Of a stretch of 45,652 bases of DNA, positions 8,146 to 14,884 are shown in pieces. The stretch is from an uncultured Roseburia sp. Its GTDB lineage: Bacteria; Bacillota; Clostridia; Lachnospirales; Lachnospiraceae. The stretch spans positions 1-45,652 of the forward strand of contig URUD01000022.1 of NCBI GenBank assembly GCA_900550935.1, in the 5' to 3' direction. How positions within the stretch are numbered: the first letter of the stretch is position 1; each line of letters begins with the position of its first letter. A model generated the notes under the pieces. That model saw only the letters and a list, made by a program, of their open reading frames with translations, did no database searches and was not told where the DNA came from. A program made the position numbers and the translations under genes.

Positions 8146-8185
8146 AAAAAGGTTTTGGTCATTTCACATGGCCAAAACCTTTTTT
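8146..8185. terminator. Bidirectional terminator downstream of luxS
   Basis: AAAAA + GGTTTTGGTC (8146-8160), nine-base loop, GGCCAAAACC + TTTTTT (8170-8185). The A/T flanks give a U tract on both strands, so it can also end minus-strand heat-shock operon transcripts. Confidence 0.85.
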
Positions 8186-8190
8186 CATGA

Positions 8191-8223
8191 TAATAGAATG
8201 CTCACAGAGCGTTCATTCTATTA
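8191..8223 (-). terminator. Hairpin overlapping the stop codon of the small J-domain gene
   Basis: TAATAGAATG (8191-8200) pairs with CATTCTATTA (8214-8223), a 10-bp stem with a 13-base loop containing a nested CTC/GAG. The TAA stop (8223-8221) lies inside the stem. There is no U tract directly after it. It may be an mRNA 3'-end stabiliser or one part of a double terminator with 8146-8185. Confidence 0.5.
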
Positions 8224-8736
8224 TTGTTCGTATTTTTTACTCAGCCTATCGTATTCCCGGTTGATCTCCTGTATCATAGCGGTATCTCCCGCCAGATTAT
8301 CCGGATGATAAATCTTTAAAAGCTCTTTATAGCGGCGTTTCAATGCCTTTTTGTTATCCACACCCACAAAAAACATTTCTGCGTTCACAGGCAGTGGCTG
8401 CAGCTGCGCCTTTTCCTCATGCTCTTCCACATAACGGTAAAAATTGCGCTGCTTTTCCACCTGTAATTTCTCATCCGCCAGATTTTTAAGCTCCTCTTCT
8501 AATAATTTCCATTTCATGGCAAAGAGTCTGCTCTCACTTTCCAGACGGCTTTTTTCTGTATCTTTCCAGCGGGTATAATCCCGTTTTTCACGTTCTAACG
8601 CTTTGCGCTCCCGCTCTATCTTTTTCCGTTCTTCCCGCAGCTGTTCTCTCTGGGATTCCAGTTTCTGCTCCTGTTTGTAACGCCACTGCTGAAATACAAC
8701 CCCTGCATGGTTGCCTTTTACCTTATATCGGCCCAT
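8221..8736 (-). CDS. Small J-domain protein with N-terminal coiled coil
   Basis: A 171-residue protein, soluble and highly charged. Residues about 20-110 are rich in Glu, Lys, Arg and Gln in a heptad-like pattern and are predicted to form a long coiled coil. The C-terminal ~50 residues (KKALKRRYKELLKIYHPDNL, then IQEINREYDRL) resemble J-domain helices II-III with the HPD motif at 144-146. It lacks the Gly/Phe and zinc-finger regions of DnaJ. It follows dnaJ by 49 bases with its own AAGGAG site and is likely a fifth gene of the heat-shock operon. The inference is that it is a dedicated DnaK co-chaperone with a self-associating or target-binding coiled coil. Confidence 0.75.
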   Translation of the reverse strand: MGRYKVKGNHAGVVFQQWRYKQEQKLESQREQLREERKKIERERKALEREKRDYTRWKDTEKSRLESESRLFAMKWKLLEEELKNLADEKLQVEKQRNFYRYVEEHEEKAQLQPLPVNAEMFFVGVDNKKALKRRYKELLKIYHPDNLAGDTAMIQEINREYDRLSKKYEQ

Positions 8737-8785
8737 GACATTTTCTCCTTAAACGATAGGTTCCTCCGTTCGTAAATCCCGGATA

Positions 8786-9961
8786 TTAAATCTCGTCAAA
8801 TGCTTCCTTTACTTTATCCACGAAACCTTTTTTCTTTTTCGGTTTCTCTGCGGAAGCACCGGAGTGATCCTTATTCAAAGAATCTCCTGTCAGTTCATCA
8901 AAATGACGCAATGCCTCTTTTGCCTCTGCATTTAAGCCTGTCGGCACCTGTACCACCAGTGTGACATAATGGTCACCACGTACCGCTTTATTGCGCAGCG
9001 ATGGCACTCCTTTTCCTTTCAAACGGATCCTTGTGTCTGTCTGTGTTCCCGGTTTCACCTCGTAGAGCACATCTCCGTCCACGGTATTGATACGGATTTC
9101 TCCGCCCAATGCTGCCTGCGCATAGGAGATCGGTGCGGTAGAATAAATGTTGGTATCCTGACGCTGAAATACCGGATGTCTGGATACGACTACCTCTACC
9201 AACAGATCGCCTCTTGGTCCACCGTTGATACCAGGCTCACCCTTCTCACGAATCCGGACACTCTGTCCATTATCGATTCCGGCAGGGATCGATACTTTGA
9301 TCTTTTTCCTGCTGGAAATATATCCTGTACCACGGCAGTCCGGACATTTCTCTTTTATGATCTTACCGGTTCCATTACAATCCGGACAGGACTGCACGTT
9401 CTGTACTGTACCGAAAAATGACTGCTGGGTAAAGACAACTTTACCTTTTCCGCCACACTTGGCACATGTCTCCGGTGTTGTTCCCGGCTTTGCACCATTT
9501 CCATGACAGGTGTTACACTCATCCTTTAAGACCATCTCAATCTCTTTTTCACATCCAAAAACTGCCTCTTCGAATGTGATGCGGATGCTGGTTCTTAAAT
9601 TCTGTCCCTTCATCGGACCATCATTTGCTCTTCTTCTGGTACCACCGCCGAAGAAATCGCCAAAAATATCGCCAAAGATATCGCCCATGTCCATGCCGGA
9701 GAAATCGAATCCTCCCGCACCGCCACCGGTTCCGTCAAATGCTGCATGACCAAACTGATCATACTGTCTTCTCTTTTCAGCATCACTTAATACGGCATAA
9801 GCTTCCTGTGCCTCTTTGAATTTTTCCTCTGCTTCTTTATCTCCCGGGTGCATATCCGGATGATATTTCTTTGCCAGACTACGGAATGCTTTTTTAATTT
9901 CATCATCAGATGCGGTTTTGCTTACCCCTAAGACTTCATAGTAATCTCTCTTATCTGCCAT
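8786..9961 (-). CDS. dnaJ: Chaperone protein DnaJ
   Basis: Hsp40 co-chaperone that stimulates DnaK ATPase and delivers unfolded substrates. The 391-residue protein has the full type I layout. The J-domain has HPD at 34-36. A Gly/Phe-rich linker follows at about 73-107. Four CxxCxGxG zinc repeats (cysteine pairs 149/152, 166/169, 192/195, 206/209) precede the two C-terminal beta-barrel domains. It ends in a short lysine-rich tail. It lies downstream of dnaK with a 133-base gap containing a hairpin. Confidence 0.98.
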   Translation of the reverse strand: MADKRDYYEVLGVSKTASDDEIKKAFRSLAKKYHPDMHPGDKEAEEKFKEAQEAYAVLSDAEKRRQYDQFGHAAFDGTGGGAGGFDFSGMDMGDIFGDIFGDFFGGGTRRRANDGPMKGQNLRTSIRITFEEAVFGCEKEIEMVLKDECNTCHGNGAKPGTTPETCAKCGGKGKVVFTQQSFFGTVQNVQSCPDCNGTGKIIKEKCPDCRGTGYISSRKKIKVSIPAGIDNGQSVRIREKGEPGINGGPRGDLLVEVVVSRHPVFQRQDTNIYSTAPISYAQAALGGEIRINTVDGDVLYEVKPGTQTDTRIRLKGKGVPSLRNKAVRGDHYVTLVVQVPTGLNAEAKEALRHFDELTGDSLNKDHSGASAEKPKKKKGFVDKVKEAFDEI

Positions 9962-10039
9962 AACAATATTCCTCTTTCCGACCTCTGCGCATCAAACCGC
10001 ACTTTTTTGCATGCTGCGCACTGACCTAAACTGCATACA

Positions 10040-10067
10040 GGGTTCCCGGATTCTGATCCGGAAACCC
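10040..10067 (-). other. Intercistronic hairpin between dnaK and dnaJ
   Basis: GGGTTCCCGGAT (10040-10051), loop TCTG, ATCCGGAAACCC (10056-10067): 11 of 12 positions pair with one C:A mismatch. There is no U tract on the minus strand, so this is more likely an mRNA processing, stability or partial-attenuation element than a full terminator. Confidence 0.55.
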
Positions 10068-10094
10068 CGTCTTTCTTTTCTTTAAAAGATTATC

Positions 10095-11972
10095 TTACAC
10101 TTCTTTGTAATCTGCATCGACAACATCATCATCGGCCGGACCACTCTGTGCTCCACCCATGTTGCTCATGTCAGGACCTGCGCCTGCTGCACCGGCTCCT
10201 GCTGCCTGTGACTGCTCATACATCTTTGCAAATACCTTCTGTGCACTCTCTGTCAGCTTCTCCTGTAAAGATTTCAGTTCTGCAACATCTGCCTCTGTCA
10301 TCTCTTCTGCATTCTGATGTGCCTCTAAGAAGCTCTTTACAGCACCCATATCTGCTTCTACAGCGGATTTGTCTGCCGGATCAATGTTTGCACCAACCTG
10401 ATCTAATGCCTGCTGTGTCTGGAATACGAAAGAGTCTGCATCGTTTCTTGCATCGATTGCTTCTTTTCTCTTCTTATCCTGTGCTTCATACTCAGCTGCC
10501 TCTCTGACTGCCTTATCGATCTCATCATCAGACATATTAGAACCTGCTGTAATGGTAATGTGCTGCTCTTTTCCAGTTCCTAAATCTTTTGCAGATACGT
10601 TTACGATACCGTTGGCATCGATATCAAATGTAACCTCGATCTGAGGTACTCCACGACGTGCTGGCGGGATACCATCCAGACGGAACTGTCCAAGGGACTT
10701 GTTGTCTCTCGCGAACTGTCTCTCACCCTGTACTACGTTGATATCTACTGCAGTCTGGTTATCTGCTGCGGTAGAGAAGATCTGGCTCTTCTTGGTAGGA
10801 ATGGTTGTATTTCTCTCGATCAGTCTGGTTGCGATACCACCCATGGTCTCGATAGAAAGTGATAATGGGGTAACATCCAGAAGTAAGATCTCACCTGCAC
10901 CGGCATCTCCTGCTAATTTACCACCCTGGATAGATGCACCGATTGCTACACACTCATCCGGGTTTAAGGATTTGCTCGGCTCTTTGCCTGTCAACTGTCT
11001 TACTTTATCCTGTACTGCCGGAATACGTGTAGAACCACCAACTAAAAGTACCTGGCCTAAATCAGCATTGGTCAGTCCTGCATCTTTCATTGCGTTCTGT
11101 ACCGGGATTGCTGTCTTTTCTACTAAGTCATGTGTCAATTCATCGAATTTTGCTCTTGTCAGGTTCATATCAAAGTGTTTTGGACCTTCTGCGGTTGCTG
11201 TGATGAATGGCAGGTTGATGTTGGTTGTTGTAGCAGAAGATAACTCTTTCTTTGCTTTCTCTGCTGCTTCTTTTAATCTCTGAAGTGCCATCTTATCGCC
11301 GGATAAGTCTACGCCCTCAGCTTTTTTGAACTCATCAATCATCCACTGTGTGATCTTGTTATCGAAATCATCACCACCAAGATGTGTATCACCGTTGGTA
11401 GATAATACTTCGATGACACCATCACCGATCTCAATGATAGATACATCAAATGTACCACCACCTAAATCGTATACCATGATCTTCTGCTCTTTTTCATTAT
11501 CAAGACCATATGCCAACGCTGCTGCAGTAGGCTCGTTGATGATACGCTTTACATCAAGACCTGCGATCTTACCTGCATCCTTGGTTGCCTGACGCTGAGC
11601 ATCGTTGAAGTAAGCCGGTACAGTGATAACTGCTTCGGTTACTTTTTCTCCAAGGTATCCTTCTGCATCTGCCTTTAATTTCTGAAGTACCATTGCAGAG
11701 ATCTGCTGCGGAGAATACTGTTTGCCATCGATGTCTACTTTGTAATCAGTACCCATATGTCTCTTAATGGAAGCAATGGTCTTCTCTGCGTTGGTAACTG
11801 CCTGACGTTTTGCAGGCTCACCTACAAGTCTCTCTCCTGTTTTTGTAAATGCTACGATAGATGGTGTTGTTCTTGCACCTTCCTGGTTTGCGATAACGGT
11901 TGGTTTTCCACCTTCCATAACTGCTACACAACTGTTTGTTGTTCCTAAGTCAATACCAATGATTTTTCCCAT
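10095..11972 (-). CDS. dnaK: Chaperone protein DnaK (Hsp70)
   Basis: ATP-dependent chaperone, 625 residues. It shows the Hsp70 signatures IGIDLGTTNSCVAV at the N-terminus, VYDLGGGTFDVSI and VLLVGGSTRIPAVQ in the ATPase domain. The interdomain linker region LLLDVTPLSLSIET leads into the substrate-binding domain, then an alpha-helical lid and a Gly/Ala-rich tail ending DDDVVDADYKEV. AGGAGG precedes ATG 11972. Third gene of the hrcA-grpE-dnaK-dnaJ operon. Confidence 0.98.
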   Translation of the reverse strand: MGKIIGIDLGTTNSCVAVMEGGKPTVIANQEGARTTPSIVAFTKTGERLVGEPAKRQAVTNAEKTIASIKRHMGTDYKVDIDGKQYSPQQISAMVLQKLKADAEGYLGEKVTEAVITVPAYFNDAQRQATKDAGKIAGLDVKRIINEPTAAALAYGLDNEKEQKIMVYDLGGGTFDVSIIEIGDGVIEVLSTNGDTHLGGDDFDNKITQWMIDEFKKAEGVDLSGDKMALQRLKEAAEKAKKELSSATTTNINLPFITATAEGPKHFDMNLTRAKFDELTHDLVEKTAIPVQNAMKDAGLTNADLGQVLLVGGSTRIPAVQDKVRQLTGKEPSKSLNPDECVAIGASIQGGKLAGDAGAGEILLLDVTPLSLSIETMGGIATRLIERNTTIPTKKSQIFSTAADNQTAVDINVVQGERQFARDNKSLGQFRLDGIPPARRGVPQIEVTFDIDANGIVNVSAKDLGTGKEQHITITAGSNMSDDEIDKAVREAAEYEAQDKKRKEAIDARNDADSFVFQTQQALDQVGANIDPADKSAVEADMGAVKSFLEAHQNAEEMTEADVAELKSLQEKLTESAQKVFAKMYEQSQAAGAGAAGAGPDMSNMGGAQSGPADDDVVDADYKEV

Positions 11973-12016
11973 GATTGTTTCCTCCTCATTTCTAATAGGT
12001 TACTTATCATCTATTC

Positions 12017-12649
12017 CTATGATACTACTGCTACCATGCTGTGTCTTACTACGCTGTCTTTGTACATATAGCCTTTTTGAAGTTCCTGCGCTACGACTCC
12101 GGCTTCGTATTCTTCGCTTTCCACCTGCATCACTGCATTATGGAACTCCGGATCAAATTCCCTGCCGACTGCCTCGATCGGTGTCACACCAACTGCTGCA
12201 AGTTCAGTAAGCATCTGGCGGTAGGTCTTATCCATTCCTACCACGAAAGGATTTTCTTTGTCCTCATCCGAAACGCCTGCAAGTCCGCGCTCAAAGTTGT
12301 CAATGACTGGAAGAATTTTTTCTACTATGCTTCTTGCTCCCATATCATACATCTGGGTCTTTTCCTTTTCTGTACGCTTACGGAAGTTATCAAATTCTGC
12401 CATCTGACGTTTTACCTGATCCGTCAGGTCTTCGATCTGTTCATCTTTTTTGTCTTTTTTCTTTTTAAAGAAACCTTTTTTGCCATCTTCTTTTCTATCT
12501 TCGGCGGCATCTTCTGTGGTCTCTTCGCTCTCGCCGGTCATCTCCTCTGTCTGCTCTTCGGGAACATCCGCTGTCGAAGTATCTTCGGCATCTGTATTTT
12601 CTTCTGCCACTTTCTCTAATACTTCTTCTTTCTTTTCGTTTTCTGCCAT
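12017..12649 (-). CDS. grpE: Nucleotide exchange factor GrpE
   Basis: Exchange factor that releases ADP from DnaK. The 210-residue protein has a low-complexity acidic N-terminus (about 1-65, Glu/Asp/Thr-rich, then KKKKDKKDEQ). A long helix follows with RQMAEFDNFRKRTEKEK. The C-terminal beta domain carries PVIDNFERGL, EFDPEFHNAVMQV and LQKGYMYKDSVVRHSMVAV. The acidic N-terminal extension is common in Clostridia. It lies 15 bases after hrcA and 44 bases before dnaK. Confidence 0.97.
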   Translation of the reverse strand: MAENEKKEEVLEKVAEENTDAEDTSTADVPEEQTEEMTGESEETTEDAAEDRKEDGKKGFFKKKKDKKDEQIEDLTDQVKRQMAEFDNFRKRTEKEKTQMYDMGARSIVEKILPVIDNFERGLAGVSDEDKENPFVVGMDKTYRQMLTELAAVGVTPIEAVGREFDPEFHNAVMQVESEEYEAGVVAQELQKGYMYKDSVVRHSMVAVVS

Positions 12650-12664
12650 CTACGAACCACCTTT

Positions 12665-13714
12665 CTATGTCTGCTCCTTAGACCTGTCTAAAATTCCATC
12701 CAGGGAACTCTTAAGCGTCTTTAGATTATCCATTACTTTTTCATAGTCCATACGTTTTGGTCCGACAATTCCTATCGTCCCACGTACGCCTTCCCCTAAT
12801 TCATAGGTTGCAGTGACAACGCTGCAATCCTTCATGGTCTGAATGGGGCTTTCATTACCTATATAAACCTGAATCCCTGTATTTTCATCATCTAACAGGT
12901 TTTCAGTGACCAGACTGGCTAACTGTTGCTTTTCTTCGAAAGTGGAGATCAGCTCACTTGCTTTCTCTGAATCGCTCAATTCCGGATATTTAAAGAAGTT
13001 GGTCGCGCCGCTTGTATAAATGCGGATGTCCTCATCCTGTCCCATCGTCTCTGCCAGTGTGTCAAGCACATTGCTGATGATGTTGCTGTGGATGCCTGCC
13101 TGTTCCTTTAATTTGGATATGGTCGCCAGATTGATTTCTTCGAGTGCCAGACCGTTTAAGTTGGCATTCAGTAAAAAGTTGAGTTTTAACATCGTCTCGT
13201 TATCAATCGACTCTTCCACCGGAATGATTTTGTTTTTTACCAGATTTCCCTCTGTTACGATGGTTGCAAGGATCTGTTCATCGTCCATATGTGAAAGCTG
13301 TATGAACTTGACCTTGTTCTTATGATAAGTCGGTGCCGTTACCATGGTCGCGTAGTTGGTATTATTTGCAAGTATCTTTGCCACCTGCTGCAATACCTGC
13401 TCCATCTTCTCGGTGTGCTCAATGACAAAACTCTTCATGTCATCTACTTCGCGTTCCTTATCTGCCATCAGATGATCCACATAAAAGCGGTATCCTTTGT
13501 CTGAGGGGATACGTCCTGCAGAGGTGTGCGGCTGTAAGATATAACCTAATTCCTCTAAGTCTGCCATCTCATTGCGGATCGTAGCAGAACTTAAATTCAG
13601 ATCCGTGTACTTGGAAATCGTTCTGGAACCAACCGGCTCGCCCGTCTCTAAGTAATTGCGGATAATGGCATTTAGAATTTTCGTTTTTCGTTCATCTAAT
13701 TCGAATTCGTCCAT
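12665..13714 (-). CDS. hrcA: Heat-shock repressor HrcA
   Basis: Repressor that binds CIRCE and controls class I heat-shock genes. From ATG 13714 it is 349 residues. A winged-helix DNA-binding region (KTKILNAIIRNYLETGEPVG, SATIRNEMADLEELGYI, HTSAGRIPSDKGYRFYV) is followed by a GAF-like domain. An upstream ATG at 13750 lies only 3 bases from CIRCE and has no ribosome site. ATG 13714 has AGAGGAAAAG about 15-20 bases upstream and matches where the family begins, so it is preferred. First gene of the operon, autoregulated by CIRCE. Confidence 0.95.
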   Translation of the reverse strand: MDEFELDERKTKILNAIIRNYLETGEPVGSRTISKYTDLNLSSATIRNEMADLEELGYILQPHTSAGRIPSDKGYRFYVDHLMADKEREVDDMKSFVIEHTEKMEQVLQQVAKILANNTNYATMVTAPTYHKNKVKFIQLSHMDDEQILATIVTEGNLVKNKIIPVEESIDNETMLKLNFLLNANLNGLALEEINLATISKLKEQAGIHSNIISNVLDTLAETMGQDEDIRIYTSGATNFFKYPELSDSEKASELISTFEEKQQLASLVTENLLDDENTGIQVYIGNESPIQTMKDCSVVTATYELGEGVRGTIGIVGPKRMDYEKVMDNLKTLKSSLDGILDRSKEQT

Positions 13715-13753
13715 TCCTATTCCACTCTTTTCCTCTCTGCTGGATTTCATTTG

Positions 13754-13780
13754 TTAGCACTCATTGTTGTGGAGTGCTAA
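13754..13780 (-). promoter_or_regulatory. CIRCE operator (HrcA binding site)
   Basis: Perfect inverted repeat TTAGCACTC-N9-GAGTGCTAA (13754-13762 and 13772-13780), the textbook CIRCE. It is positioned just downstream of the -10 element, at the start of the transcript, giving HrcA control of hrcA-grpE-dnaK-dnaJ. Confidence 0.97.
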
Positions 13781-13793
13781 CATCTATGTACTT

Positions 13794-13822
13794 AAGATAG
13801 CACCACTCTATTTTTTTGTCAA
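13794..13822 (-). promoter_or_regulatory. Sigma-A promoter of the hrcA-dnaK operon
   Basis: On the minus strand TTGACA (13822-13817), 17-base spacer, TATCTT (13799-13794). CIRCE follows 13 bases downstream. This is the arrangement of vegetative-sigma heat-shock operons repressed by HrcA. Confidence 0.85.
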
Positions 13823-13849
13823 CACTCAATTTGGTAAATTTCAACTATT

Positions 13850-14884
13850 TTATATATTTTTTATAGATTTCTTCCAGTATCGCTTTCCCGCTTCCAAAAG
13901 AACTGCCAGAAACAGACTGATACACGCCACGAGCAGATAGCTTCCAAGCGCGCTCTTCGCCCAGAAAAACTTCCAGATCACACTCTTTTTTAACCAGAAC
14001 CAGACCAGCATATGGAGCAGGAAAAGATCCGTGGACAGGCTGCGCGCTCTTTTTGCAGCCCGGTTCGCCTTTTCTGATACTGGTATCCCTGCCACAAGGA
14101 AAAACAGCAGTCCCGATACGGCCGGCAAAAGCAGATACATATCATGCGAACCATCCCCGTACCGGGTTGTAAGCCATGCCTCTTCCTCAAACAGTCCTGC
14201 CAGCAAAAGGAAAAACAAAAGGAGTTCTCTTTTTCCCGGTCTTTTTATCTTTTCCCGTTTTTGAAAGAAGAAATACCCCATTGTCACAAATGGGAAACCA
14301 AAAAAGAAACCGTTTCTTGTTGTCAGAAAAACATCCTGATACCCTCTTATCGCCGATGCCGCCACAGGATTCTGGATTACGATATGCCGGTAGGAATTTC
14401 CAAGCAGCCCGATGACATAGATACAGACGGCAAGCAGGATCAGCAAGCCATCCCGCTCTCCCAAAAGCCGCTTTGCCAAAAACAGCAGCAACACCGCTAC
14501 CACCGTTGCAAGAAGGTACCACAGCTGGATATAAGAACCGATCAGGAAAAACCGGCGCAACAGCTCCCTTGCATTTTCCTGCCAGGTATGTTCTTTTTTT
14601 ACAAACCGCGCAAAGATGCAGGGCAGATAGAGGATGCTCCAGAAAAGATACATCTTTATAATATGAAGCAGATAGGATTTCATTCGCCCCCAGTCTGTGA
14701 TCTTTTTCGCTGTAAAAAATCCGGTACAAAGGAAAAAAAACGGAACCGAAAGCCTGCAGATGACCTGCTCAAACGTATGCGAAAATGCAGGGGCAAGCTC
14801 CTCAAACGGAGGGATATGGATCGCGACCACAAGAAACGCCGCAATTAATTTTGCAAAATCGATCGCACGATATTCCGTCTTCAT
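13850..14884 (-). CDS. Acyltransferase family 3 membrane protein
   Basis: Integral membrane protein of the acyltransferase_3 (OafA/WecH-like) superfamily, 344 residues from ATG 14884. It opens with YRAIDFAKLIAAFLVVAIHI, the typical first segment with the conserved histidine. VPFFFLCTGFF follows, then about ten hydrophobic segments and a late LFLLHMLVWFWL segment. Such proteins O-acylate surface polysaccharides, teichoic acids or lipids. The start is set by GGGAGG six bases upstream, and ATGA overlaps the stop of the YfhO-like gene, indicating translational coupling. The acceptor is unknown; a cell-surface glycan is inferred from that coupling. Confidence 0.85.
   Translation of the reverse strand: MKTEYRAIDFAKLIAAFLVVAIHIPPFEELAPAFSHTFEQVICRLSVPFFFLCTGFFTAKKITDWGRMKSYLLHIIKMYLFWSILYLPCIFARFVKKEHTWQENARELLRRFFLIGSYIQLWYLLATVVAVLLLFLAKRLLGERDGLLILLAVCIYVIGLLGNSYRHIVIQNPVAASAIRGYQDVFLTTRNGFFFGFPFVTMGYFFFQKREKIKRPGKRELLLFFLLLAGLFEEEAWLTTRYGDGSHDMYLLLPAVSGLLFFLVAGIPVSEKANRAAKRARSLSTDLFLLHMLVWFWLKKSVIWKFFWAKSALGSYLLVACISLFLAVLLEAGKRYWKKSIKNI

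Noticed and set aside
10699..11283. 194-codon plus-strand open frame across dnaK
   Set aside because: Antisense shadow of a highly conserved gene; codon bias of dnaK removes stops on the opposite strand.
12041..12619. 192-codon plus-strand open frame across grpE
   Set aside because: Antisense shadow of grpE; its composition is explained by the complement of an acidic, lysine-rich protein and it lacks a recognisable fold.
14144..14848. 234-codon plus-strand open frame across the acyltransferase
   Set aside because: Antisense to a clear membrane acyltransferase, with low-complexity Lys/Pro/Arg content and no ribosome site or promoter.
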